Below are positions 15,530 through 23,615 of a stretch of DNA of 41,834 nt, in pieces. Origin of the DNA: UBA2336 sp036787955 (GTDB taxonomy: Bacteria > Bacteroidota > Bacteroidia > Cytophagales > Cyclobacteriaceae). Each line of letters starts with the position of its first letter. Positions within the stretch are counted from its first letter, which is position 1. The DNA is taken from contig DAIQOI010000018.1 of the NCBI GenBank assembly GCA_036787955.1, positions 1 through 41,834 on the forward strand, read 5' to 3'. The position numbers were made by a program, and so were the translations under genes. The notes under the pieces are model-generated. The model had not been told where the DNA came from. It saw only the letters and a list, made by a program, of their open reading frames with translations, and searched no databases.

Positions 15530-17958
15530 CGCATAAGTATTACTTTACCATTTGCTTTTCCGTTAAGCAGTAAAGGGGTACCGTCTTTAAACAGGCCTTC
15601 AACACGCCAGAAATAAACACCTGCAGGCAGTTCAACTCCCCGGAAAGACCCATCCCAGCCATAATTAGCTGCCTGATTAGGATCTGTGGTTTTATATACC
15701 ACATTGCCGTTGCGATCATAGATTTCAAAACTAAAGGAACCTGGATCATCAAGACCATAGATCTTCAGAAAGTCGTTGGCTCCATCGCCATTGGGTGTAA
15801 ACAGCTCGGGCAAATAAGCAGTAAGCTCCACAATCACTTTTATCTGAGCCTGTGCCTGACATCCCAGGCTATCAGTTACTAAAACAGTATAAACTGTCGT
15901 CTCACTCGGACGTGCTACGGGATCTGGAATGAAGGGGTTGTCAAGGCCTTTTTCCGGTGACCAAACATAACTTATCCCTCCGGAAGCCATCAGTTGAACG
16001 GAGGTTCCGGCCTTAATTGTAAATGACTCGGCATTAACTGAAACCTGCGGTTGGCTTTCATTCAGAACAAACGTATGAACTTCCCTACAACCTGTGAGGG
16101 TAAGTGCCGAGGCTTTAATGGTATCGGCAGTAGTAAAATTATAGTTTAAGGTAAATCCTTGTGCAAGAAAACCCTTGATTGAACTATACCATTTACAATC
16201 CTGATACCCGGAAGAAGGCAGTTCAAAAAATATCTCTGAGTCTTTACAGGCAAATTTATAATTACGACTTAATACAGTTTCCTTTTCAACTCTTTGAATT
16301 ACTGTAACATGGGCCAGCAAACATCCGTTATCTCCGCGGGGAATAACATATACAACTGTATCTGCTATTGACTCGGGAACGGTATATGTGAATCCCCTTT
16401 GTAAAAATCCATGACTTAATGAAAACCACAATGCATTTTCAGGGGATGCCAGTTCTTTAGTTTCATAAGGGCAGAGTTCCAGATTCTGATAAACTATTTC
16501 CGTACAAATTTCCGTGTCACTGGAACAGACAGACGCACCGGCATGATAGGCATTATCCACTGGCTGAATAAGAAATTCAAATGATTCGAGTGGAAAGCTT
16601 CGTAATACATAAAAATCAGATGTACCGGCATTGCCGTGAGTAACCGAGTTTCTTTTGAAGCTCCGATCGTCAAAATCAGCCTGAACAACCGCTTCATCAT
16701 TTGCAATTATCTTAACATCATAGGTAATTGATGCCTCAGGTGTATGATCATCTGCAGATCTTTCCCAAACAAGAAATAAATAATTAAAGATTTTGAAGCC
16801 TATTGAATAAGCAGGTCTTTCCGGAATGTTGTTCGGAGTGGAACAGGTATTTCTATACAATATTAATTGAGTGCCGTTATCATTATCACTCACCAAAAAA
16901 ACAAGATCCAGGTCTCCATCATAATCAATGTCAGAATATTGCTCATCTACTATAAATTTTAATGTGATAGACTGGGCAGAAGAATCAGAAAAATATATAG
17001 TATGTGTAAAGGCTGTATCAGATATTGGCCCTGTTAAACCAAAGTCAATTTTTCCATCCGAATTAAAATCGGCTGCTTTAATGCGATGAGCGGGAAATTC
17101 AACCTGTCTTAAAAAATTAAAATCAAAATTTTTTGTGTCATTACTTAACCATGCCCCCACAAAAGCATCACCCATTAATTGTCCAGAAACAACCAAATCA
17201 AAAGTTCCATCATGATTTAAGTCAGCAGCCGATACATCCATGAAATCATACATTGATTCGAACTGATGCATCGTGAGTTCGAAATCCTTTCCGACCCATG
17301 TCATAAGGTACCTGTGCGAACCATCCTTCGCTACACCCCGTATAAAAAAATCTTTAAAGCCATCATGATTAAAATCAAAAAACTCTATGTGAGTAGCGCT
17401 TATTTCAAGACTATCCTTGACTTTTATCCATTCGCCATTGTAAAGGGTATAGATGCGTAAATAAGGGGTTCCATCCTCAGTACCGCTTATAAAAAACTCC
17501 TTTTTTCCGTCCGAATTAATATCCTCAAGCTTCATATAAGAGCCTCCAGGAATCTGAATTGAACTATTGCTTTCAACCACAGAAAAATCATCTCCAACTA
17601 AAAATATTTTTATCATATCACGACCTTCATCGGCACTGCTAATCAAAAGATCTTTGATACCATTGGCATCTGTATCATGTAACGTGTAACTACCTAACCG
17701 GATATTTGTATTAAATGTATTTCTAAGCTCAAAACCATTCCCTTTATTATTATACAGTAAAAGATAAGCATATCCCTGCTGATTTTCTGCCACAACCAGC
17801 AGATCAAAAAAATCATCCTTGTTGATCTCTAGACAGTGTACATATTTACCTGACAAACTGTCCGGCAAATTTGTTTTCACAAAAAAATCAAATTGCTGCG
17901 CCAATAATGACTGTTGCAGCAGTATGATGGTCAGAATTGTTTTAAGAAAATACTTCAT
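15526..17958 (-). CDS. Secreted seven-repeat FG-GAP/VCBS propeller protein with type IX CHU_C (type B) C-terminal domain
   Basis: An 810-residue protein with signal peptide (MKYFLKTILTIILLQQSLLA). Seven Asp-rich FG-GAP/VCBS motifs recur about every 50 residues, at roughly 44, 95, 146, 195, 246, 297 and 343 (for example DINSDGKKEFF, DFNHDGFKDFF, DIDYDGDLDLV), as in calcium-binding seven-bladed propellers. Then come a fibronectin-III-like region (about 380-475) and two similar cysteine-containing Ig-like units (about 487-550 and 565-630) sharing WFSLSHGFLQRGFTYTV / WYSSIKGFLAQGFTLNY. A PKD/Ig-like unit follows (640-710). Residues 711-810 are a gliding-motility-associated CHU_C domain (PELFTPNGDGANDFLKIYGL, FEIYDRNGNVVYKT, GWDGSFRGVELPAGVYFWRV), the type IX sorting signal. 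It overlaps both neighbours by 4 bases. Ligand unknown. Confidence 0.9.
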   Translation of the reverse strand: MKYFLKTILTIILLQQSLLAQQFDFFVKTNLPDSLSGKYVHCLEINKDDFFDLLVVAENQQGYAYLLLYNNKGNGFELRNTFNTNIRLGSYTLHDTDANGIKDLLISSADEGRDMIKIFLVGDDFSVVESNSSIQIPGGSYMKLEDINSDGKKEFFISGTEDGTPYLRIYTLYNGEWIKVKDSLEISATHIEFFDFNHDGFKDFFIRGVAKDGSHRYLMTWVGKDFELTMHQFESMYDFMDVSAADLNHDGTFDLVVSGQLMGDAFVGAWLSNDTKNFDFNFLRQVEFPAHRIKAADFNSDGKIDFGLTGPISDTAFTHTIYFSDSSAQSITLKFIVDEQYSDIDYDGDLDLVFLVSDNDNGTQLILYRNTCSTPNNIPERPAYSIGFKIFNYLFLVWERSADDHTPEASITYDVKIIANDEAVVQADFDDRSFKRNSVTHGNAGTSDFYVLRSFPLESFEFLIQPVDNAYHAGASVCSSDTEICTEIVYQNLELCPYETKELASPENALWFSLSHGFLQRGFTYTVPESIADTVVYVIPRGDNGCLLAHVTVIQRVEKETVLSRNYKFACKDSEIFFELPSSGYQDCKWYSSIKGFLAQGFTLNYNFTTADTIKASALTLTGCREVHTFVLNESQPQVSVNAESFTIKAGTSVQLMASGGISYVWSPEKGLDNPFIPDPVARPSETTVYTVLVTDSLGCQAQAQIKVIVELTAYLPELFTPNGDGANDFLKIYGLDDPGSFSFEIYDRNGNVVYKTTDPNQAANYGWDGSFRGVELPAGVYFWRVEGLFKDGTPLLLNGKANGKVILMR

Positions 17959-18689
17959 GGTTTATTTCTTTCATTCTTGACGATTCGAAAAACTATTGGC
18001 ACTGAAACAGAACTGTTGATCGGTTGATCATTAAGACGTGCCGGATGCCAGGGTGGCATATTTTCTATAAGTCGTATGGCCTCTGCGCTCAGTCTTTCAT
18101 CAGGCGACTTGTCAACTTTTATTTTTTCAGGACGCCCGCTTTTATTGATAGTAAAAGTTAAATACACCACCCCTTGTACAGAATCTTCAATCGCAGATTG
18201 TGGATAAGTGAGGGATTTGAAAAAATACATGTACAATGAGTCATAGCCATATACAGGCTCGGCAGGGATATATTGCGACCTGATAGGCTTGTCTTTATCA
18301 GACGAATCTGTTCGGCCAGGAAATGACTTTTTCTCTTCCGGAGAAGGTAAATTTATTTTTTTTAATGTTTCATTAATCCTGAACGGTTCTGTATTTACAA
18401 GTGTATCTTGTCGTTTGTCCAGATCAACTGAAGTTGTATCGGCATTATGCTCATAATGTTTCTGAGACGGTTCAATTACAGGTTGCCGATAATGATTCTG
18501 TGATGAATAGTTTAGCCATACAAATATTCCGCTGAGCAACAATAAGCTTACATAGCCTATTATCTTCAGGTTCTTTATTTTATGCAATCTTTTGTACTCC
18601 TTCAGTAAGTACCTGAAATTTTGATATGCATAAAGCTCTGAATCTGTCAACTCAGGTTTTCGTTCTAAAATTTTAAGCTTATTCTTCAT
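17955..18689 (-). CDS. Single-pass membrane protein with TonB C-terminal domain, possible anti-sigma factor
   Basis: A 244-residue protein with about 40 cytoplasmic, highly charged residues (KILERKPELTDSELYAYQNF), one transmembrane helix at 43-59 (IIGYVSLLLLSGIFVWL), a periplasmic linker rich in D, T, P and K (60-148), and a TonB-type C-terminal domain (about 150-238: SLTYPQSAIEDSVQGVVYLT, LSAEAIRLIENMPPWHPARL). Unlike true TonB it starts with a sizeable cytoplasmic segment and is encoded directly behind an ECF sigma factor (11-base overlap), the position of an anti-sigma factor. I infer that the N-terminal segment may hold the sigma factor while the TonB domain contacts an outer-membrane or periplasmic partner. 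It overlaps the following cargo gene by ATGA. Confidence 0.8.
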   Translation of the reverse strand: MKNKLKILERKPELTDSELYAYQNFRYLLKEYKRLHKIKNLKIIGYVSLLLLSGIFVWLNYSSQNHYRQPVIEPSQKHYEHNADTTSVDLDKRQDTLVNTEPFRINETLKKINLPSPEEKKSFPGRTDSSDKDKPIRSQYIPAEPVYGYDSLYMYFFKSLTYPQSAIEDSVQGVVYLTFTINKSGRPEKIKVDKSPDERLSAEAIRLIENMPPWHPARLNDQPINSSVSVPIVFRIVKNERNKP

Positions 18690-19251
18690 GCCATTTCTTT
18701 ATTTGACGCCTCATCTTTTCGATAATCCTGTAAACTTTTACCTTAGCATTGTTTTCTGATATTCCAAGTATTTCTGCCACTTCCTTAAACGGTCTTTCTT
18801 CCATATACCTTAGTTCAATTATTTGTAGATCCTCAGGATTTAGCGTATTCAGTATTTTATATAGTATATCTGTTTCATTACTTTCAATCTCATCTGCAAA
18901 AACTATTTCACTAAGTTTTTCTGCCTGACGAGGTTCAATAATTACTACTCTTTTCAGTTTGTTTTTTCTGTAAAATTGGTTAACCTCATTAACTGCTATA
19001 CGAAACAGCCAGGAGCAAAATGGAACTCCGCGGTAACTATACTTGGGTAAATGAACCAACGCTTTTAAAAAAACCTGGGATGTAATATCTGCCGTTAGGT
19101 CTTTAAGTCCGGTACGGTGGTAAACAAAAACAAACACCGATTTGTAGTATTTGTTATACAATGGCTCAAACTCAGCAGGGTTTTTTTTTGCCAACTCAAT
19201 TTGTTCTTCCTCAGTAATAGTTGATGTTGTTTTGTTTTCCGGTACCTGCAT
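18679..19251 (-). CDS. ECF-type RNA polymerase sigma factor
   Basis: A 190-residue sigma-70 family protein with two domains. Region 2 spans about 28-97 (FEPLYNKYYKSVFVFVYHRT, FCSWLFRIAVNEVNQFYRKN) and region 4 about 127-182 (LNTLNPEDLQIIELRYME, RPFKEVAEILGISENNAKVK with the helix-turn-helix). Region 3 is absent, as in ECF factors, which redirect RNA polymerase in response to an envelope signal released by a partner protein. It is the first gene of the four-gene operon and overlaps the TonB-like protein by 11 bases. I could not identify its target promoter; the upstream TATCTTTTG (minus strand, about 19288) only nearly matches the housekeeping box. Confidence 0.93.
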   Translation of the reverse strand: MQVPENKTTSTITEEEQIELAKKNPAEFEPLYNKYYKSVFVFVYHRTGLKDLTADITSQVFLKALVHLPKYSYRGVPFCSWLFRIAVNEVNQFYRKNKLKRVVIIEPRQAEKLSEIVFADEIESNETDILYKILNTLNPEDLQIIELRYMEERPFKEVAEILGISENNAKVKVYRIIEKMRRQIKKWHEE

Positions 19252-19323
19252 ATTTTTTCAAGAAGTATAATGCGTGCAGGACCCAAAAGATACACTACAG
19301 TGAAAAATTATTTTAAAACTTTA

Positions 19324-20082
19324 TCACATAATATACTCAACCCCCACGGCCAGCAACGCACCTGTTACTGCGACTGCCAGCTTGCGGGCGTTAAAATGAT
19401 GCTCCGGACTGCTCTCGAAAACTATGGTAGTGGAAATATGCAGGAAGTTACCGCTTACCAGGGCATACAGCCAGGTAAGACCAGATGCGGTAAGCACCTG
19501 CTGATCGGCCAGATGCGTAGCCAGCAACAATCCGGCCGGCGCTGCACTTGAGAACACGATAAGGTACGGCATGGCACGGCCTTTATTATGGAGGTGGTGT
19601 ATCAGCACCGTCATCAGGGCAAAAGCTGCCGGTGCGCGGTGCAGGGCAATACCCAGCAAAATGGCATGGACGTCATAACCAAAGCCCATGGTGGCAGGCT
19701 GGGCCAGCATGCCCCCTTCCAGAAAAGCATGAACACATAAGGCCAGAAGCAAAGCCAGCGCAGACACCTGCCGGTGATGGTGCGCATGCAGATCACCTTG
19801 TTTATGCATGGCCGGGAGATGACCATGCTCAATACCCGATGTGAGATATTCCAGCAACTGTTGCAGAAAAAAACCTGCCAGCACAAACAGGCCGGTAAGT
19901 TCCAGCTCATTGCTGCTGCGGTATAGTTCGGGCAAAATATGAACTACCGTTAAACCAAACAGGTAAGCCCCGGCAAAAACCAGCAACAACCGGTAGTTTC
20001 GCAGCCGGCCGGTAGGCACCACAAAGACCAGCATCCCCGACAGCACCGGAACGAAAAACAAAACCAGTAATTTCAGCGCCAT
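19324..20082 (-). CDS. ZIP-family divalent metal transporter
   Basis: A 252-residue membrane protein with about eight hydrophobic helices. The metal-site helices are recognisable: helix IV LALCVHAFLEGGML (H118, E122) and helix V GIALHRAPAAFALM (H148). A histidine-rich cytoplasmic loop (HGHLPAMHKQGDLHAHHH, residues 86-103) lies between helices III and IV, as usual in ZIP transporters importing Zn2+, Fe2+ or Mn2+. The canonical helix V motif HKxPEG is altered: the glutamate position is A152. Other Bacteroidota homologues may share this, so it need not mean loss of function. It lies 6 bases behind apbE and is probably co-transcribed. Confidence 0.88.
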   Translation of the reverse strand: MALKLLVLFFVPVLSGMLVFVVPTGRLRNYRLLLVFAGAYLFGLTVVHILPELYRSSNELELTGLFVLAGFFLQQLLEYLTSGIEHGHLPAMHKQGDLHAHHHRQVSALALLLALCVHAFLEGGMLAQPATMGFGYDVHAILLGIALHRAPAAFALMTVLIHHLHNKGRAMPYLIVFSSAAPAGLLLATHLADQQVLTASGLTWLYALVSGNFLHISTTIVFESSPEHHFNARKLAVAVTGALLAVGVEYIM

Positions 20083-20088
20083 GAAAGC

Positions 20089-21123
20089 TCAGGGATTAAT
20101 TTTTATGCGATCTGACAAACCCGGTGTAACATATACCTCCATCTCTCCCTTATCATTGGAATACATTAGAATGCCCTGCATATCCTTGTGTTGATCCAGG
20201 GTTTTACGGGCTTTGTCGGGGCCCATCACCATCAGGGCCGTTGCCCACCCATCGGCAGAGGTGGCGTCTTTGGTAAACACCGACACACTTAACAGCGGAT
20301 TATTTACAGGATACCCTGTTTGCGGGTCAATGGTATGTGTGTATTTTCTTCCGTTAATTTCGCGGTAGTTAAAATATCCCCCGGAAGTGGTAAATGATTC
20401 ATTCTGTAAATACACGTACGCTTTAAAAAGCCGATTGCTGCGCGTAGAGTTTGGATCGAGAATGCCGATCTGCCAGGGTTTGCCCGTCTGCCTGTTTAGG
20501 CCACAGGCCATCCCCTCGCCTCCGATTTCCACCAGCATATCGGTAATGCCCTTTTGTTTCAGAAAAGCAGCAATAACATCTGCGCCATACCCCTGACCAA
20601 TGCCGCCAAAGTCGAGCTGAACGCGTGCATCGGTTTTCCATACACTGTCTTTATTAAATCCTATTTTATCGAACCCCACAAACGCCCGGATCGAATCCAC
20701 ATCCGGTATTTCACCATACAGGGGCTGGGCCGGACCAAAGCCCCAGGCATTCACCAGGGGCATCACGGTAGGATCGAATGCACCTTTCGATGCCTCCACA
20801 ATGGGCTTGGATCGCTCCAGTATTTCTCTGAAATACGGCAGTTTAAATTTTACCGATCCCGCCGCGTTATTGAACAGCGTAACCTCCGAATCTTTCTGAT
20901 AGGTGTTGATGCCGGCATTCACAGCGGCAAGCAGCGAATCAATCTGGGGTTTGAAATTGCGTTTTTGTTGGTCGAAATAGGTAATGTGATACGTAGTGCC
21001 CATGGTTTTGCCTTCGATCTTCACTGGCACGTTGCGCTGCTGGCGGTACATGTAAACAGCGGTGATGGCAATCAACAAAAACAACGAGTAAAGAATATTG
21101 CGGGTACGCAGACTCAGGTTCAT
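20089..21123 (-). CDS. apbE: FAD:protein FMN transferase (ApbE)
   Basis: A 344-residue membrane-anchored protein. A single N-terminal helix (ILYSLFLLIAITAVYMY) is followed by the ApbE domain: GKTMGTTYHITYF at the start, AFDPTVMPLVNAWGFG, DFGGIGQGYGADVIAAF, and the signature KYTHTIDPQTGYPVNNPL with the metal-binding region SADGWATALMVMG. ApbE cleaves FAD and attaches FMN to a threonine in partner proteins such as the NqrB, NqrC or RnfG subunits of sodium pumps, outside the cytoplasmic membrane. No such partner is in the window. I use the ATG at 21123; an ATG at 21141 would add 6 residues. It is divergent from ruvB. Confidence 0.95.
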   Translation of the reverse strand: MNLSLRTRNILYSLFLLIAITAVYMYRQQRNVPVKIEGKTMGTTYHITYFDQQKRNFKPQIDSLLAAVNAGINTYQKDSEVTLFNNAAGSVKFKLPYFREILERSKPIVEASKGAFDPTVMPLVNAWGFGPAQPLYGEIPDVDSIRAFVGFDKIGFNKDSVWKTDARVQLDFGGIGQGYGADVIAAFLKQKGITDMLVEIGGEGMACGLNRQTGKPWQIGILDPNSTRSNRLFKAYVYLQNESFTTSGGYFNYREINGRKYTHTIDPQTGYPVNNPLLSVSVFTKDATSADGWATALMVMGPDKARKTLDQHKDMQGILMYSNDKGEMEVYVTPGLSDRIKINP

Positions 21124-21199
21124 AAATAAATAGCACCGCAATTTAGACGAATTCAGCTAAATGCAACATCGTTGCCGGCACTGCCACGTAAATTATCCG

Positions 21200-21207
21200 T
21201 ACTTTTG
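21200..21207 (+). promoter_or_regulatory. Putative -7 box of ruvB
   Basis: TACTTTTG matches the Bacteroidota -7 consensus TAnnTTTG and ends 18 bases before the ruvB ATG. I see no TTTG at the expected -33 distance, so the assignment rests on one box and its position. Confidence 0.4.
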
Positions 21208-21225
21208 TGCGACCGGAACAACAAC

Positions 21226-22257
21226 ATGCGCGAAGATTACCTGAAGGGAAGTGCCGATGCACTGACAACAGCCGACCGCGAAGCCGAAAAGGCGCTGCGC
21301 CCGCTGACATTCAGTGACTTTGCCGGGCAGGAAAAAACGGTAGAAAACATCCGCATCTTTGTACAGGCTGCCCTGCAGCGTGGCGAAGCGCTGGACCACG
21401 TGCTGCTGCACGGCCCTCCGGGCCTGGGCAAAACAACACTGGCTCACATCATCGCCAACGAGCTGGGTTCTTCAATAAAAATCACTTCCGGCCCGGTACT
21501 CGACAAACCTGCCGACCTGGCCGGATTGCTCACCAACCTGGAACCTAATGACGTGTTGTTTATTGACGAAATACACCGGCTCAATCCGGTAGTAGAAGAG
21601 TACCTGTATTCGGCCATGGAAGATTACCGCATTGACATCCTGATCGATTCCGGACCGAATGCTCGCAGTATTCAGATTAGCTTAAACCCTTTCACGCTCA
21701 TTGGCGCCACCACACGGGCTGGTTTGCTTACCTCGCCTCTGCGGGCACGATTCGGTATTAACTCCAGGCTTGAATACTATCATTCCGATTTGCTTACGCG
21801 CATCGTAAAGCGGTCGGCAGCCATCTTGCAAACCCCTATTGATGACGATGCGGCCTTTGAAATTGCCCGCAGAAGCCGCGGCACACCCCGCATTGCCAAC
21901 ATGCTGTTGCGCAGAACACGCGACTTTGCCCAGATTAAAGGCAATGGCCTTATTACCCGCGAAATAGCACAGCTTGCGCTCAAGGCCCTGGATGTTGACG
22001 AAGACGGCCTGGATGATATGGATAACCGCATTCTGCATACCATCATCGAAAAATTCAAAGGTGGCCCGGTTGGTATATCCACCATTGCCACGGCCGTAGG
22101 CGAAGAAGCCGAAACACTGGAAGAAGTGTACGAACCCTTCCTTATTCAGGAAGGCTACATTAAAAGAACTTCGCGCGGGCGCGAAGCCACCGAACGTGCC
22201 TATAAACACCTGAAAATGCCTGTGCCACGGGGAAGTGCCCCCGGCCTGTTTGACTGA
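21226..22257 (+). CDS. ruvB: Holliday junction branch migration ATPase RuvB
   Basis: A 343-residue AAA+ motor that drives branch migration with RuvA. Visible: LRPLTFSDFAGQEKTVENI, Walker A at 63-70 (GPPGLGKT, K69), Walker B at about 110-115 (VLFIDEIHRL, D114, E115), sensor 1 GATTRAGLL, the arginine finger region SPLRARFG (R173) and the C-terminal winged helix (GPVGISTIATAVGEEAETLE, RTSRGREATERAY). The start is the ATG at 21226 (MREDYLKGSADAL); an earlier in-frame start would overlap the promoter box. The stop and the queG start share one base (TGATG), so ruvB and queG are co-transcribed. Confidence 0.98.
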   Translation: MREDYLKGSADALTTADREAEKALRPLTFSDFAGQEKTVENIRIFVQAALQRGEALDHVLLHGPPGLGKTTLAHIIANELGSSIKITSGPVLDKPADLAGLLTNLEPNDVLFIDEIHRLNPVVEEYLYSAMEDYRIDILIDSGPNARSIQISLNPFTLIGATTRAGLLTSPLRARFGINSRLEYYHSDLLTRIVKRSAAILQTPIDDDAAFEIARRSRGTPRIANMLLRRTRDFAQIKGNGLITREIAQLALKALDVDEDGLDDMDNRILHTIIEKFKGGPVGISTIATAVGEEAETLEEVYEPFLIQEGYIKRTSRGREATERAYKHLKMPVPRGSAPGLFD

Positions 22258-23195
22258 TGAGCAAAAAACTTTCTCCTGCTTCATCTGCCCGGTTGATCAA
22301 GCAACTGGCCCGGGAGCTTGGCTTCAGTTATTGCGGCCTGTCGAAAGCCGAATTTCTGGAAGAGGAAGCACCGCGGCTGGAAGAATGGCTCAGGCGGGGA
22401 TATCATGGAAAGATGAAGTACATGGAAAATCATTTTGACAAACGGCTAGATCCACGCCTGCTGGTACCGGGAGCAAAGTCGGTGGTCAGTCTGATTTATA
22501 ATTATTATCCACAAAAAGACCTGGCGCAGAACGATAACTTTAAAATCGCCAAATACGCTTATGGCGAGGACTACCATTTTGTGATTAAAGAAAAACTGCA
22601 CGAGTTGTTGTTTCGGTTGCAGGAAAAAGCCGGCCAGATAAACGGGAGGGTTTTTGTTGATTCCGCACCGGTGATGGAACGCACCTGGGCCAGGCGTGCC
22701 GGCATCGGGTGGGTTGGCAAAAATTCCTTGCTGCTCAACCGCTCGATGGGCAGTTTCTTCTTTCTGGCTGAATTGATCATTGACCTTGAGCTGGAATACG
22801 ATGGCCCGATAAAAGATTATTGCGGTACCTGCACCGCCTGCATGGATGCCTGCCCAACCAATGCCATTCCCCAACCTTATGTTGTGGACGGAAGCAAATG
22901 CATCTCCTATTTCACCATCGAACTGAAAGAAGAAATTCCCGAAGACGTAAAAGGAAAATTCGAAAACTGGATATTCGGTTGCGACATTTGTCAGGATGTG
23001 TGCCCGTGGAACCGCTTTGCACAGCCGCATCGTGAACCACGCTTTACGCCACATCCTGAACTGGAACACCTGCAACGGCAGGACTGGATTGAACTAACCG
23101 AAGAAGTATTTAAGAAAATCTTTCGCAAATCGGCTGTGAAGCGGACTGGTTTTAAGGGCCTGAAACGAAATATTAAATTTGTTCATGCTGGTTAG
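22257..23195 (+). CDS. queG: Epoxyqueuosine reductase
   Basis: A 312-residue cobalamin- and iron-sulfur-dependent enzyme for the last step of queuosine synthesis in tRNA: epoxyqueuosine to queuosine. The two [4Fe-4S] cluster motifs are intact: C189, C192, C195, C199 (CGTCTACMDACPTNAI) and C215 with C242, C245, C249 (GCDICQDVCPWNRF). The conserved active-site aspartate is D135 in VDSAPVMERTWARRAGIGWV. Length fits the shorter QueG forms without a C-terminal HEAT-repeat domain. Start overlaps the ruvB stop by one base. Confidence 0.97.
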   Translation: MSKKLSPASSARLIKQLARELGFSYCGLSKAEFLEEEAPRLEEWLRRGYHGKMKYMENHFDKRLDPRLLVPGAKSVVSLIYNYYPQKDLAQNDNFKIAKYAYGEDYHFVIKEKLHELLFRLQEKAGQINGRVFVDSAPVMERTWARRAGIGWVGKNSLLLNRSMGSFFFLAELIIDLELEYDGPIKDYCGTCTACMDACPTNAIPQPYVVDGSKCISYFTIELKEEIPEDVKGKFENWIFGCDICQDVCPWNRFAQPHREPRFTPHPELEHLQRQDWIELTEEVFKKIFRKSAVKRTGFKGLKRNIKFVHAG

Positions 23196-23270
23196 GCACT
23201 TAGTGCATTTCTGAACTCAGCCTCATTTTAAAGGGAGTTGCCAGCTTCAGGAACTTCGGTAACAGTTGTT

Positions 23271-23615
23271 TCACCGAATGATTGAAGCCACTTCATTGGC
23301 CATTTTCTGGTTGTACTCAAAGGCTATTTTCTGATAGTTGATCAGGTCAACAATGGTACCGATGTAGCACAACCCCAGCGTAAAGAAATACAAAACACCC
23401 ATCCCAATCTGGTTGGTAACAAAACGCTGAATGCCGGCAATACCAAGCAAACCTACAATGGTTACAATCAGAATCATTTGTGGGTCTCTTCGGCGTGTGC
23501 GGTACACATTGGCAAAATTGCGGGCTTTCTCATCATCCCAGTCTTTCATCAGGTTTTGAACATACACCATTTCTTCACCGGTAAGTTCGGGCAGGATTTC
23601 AATAATTTTCGCCAT
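23271..23615 (-). CDS. TM2-domain membrane protein
   Basis: A 114-residue protein. The first 45 residues are soluble and charged (MAKIIEILPELTGEEMVYVQ), followed by two hydrophobic helices enclosing a TM2-like pattern (LIVTIVGLLGIAGIQRFVTN, then QIGMGVLYFFTLGLCYIGTI followed by VDLINYQK). TM2 proteins are small inner-membrane proteins of unknown function. It overlaps the upstream DUF2752 gene by 17 bases and is the last gene of a three-gene unit. Confidence 0.85.
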   Translation of the reverse strand: MAKIIEILPELTGEEMVYVQNLMKDWDDEKARNFANVYRTRRRDPQMILIVTIVGLLGIAGIQRFVTNQIGMGVLYFFTLGLCYIGTIVDLINYQKIAFEYNQKMANEVASIIR

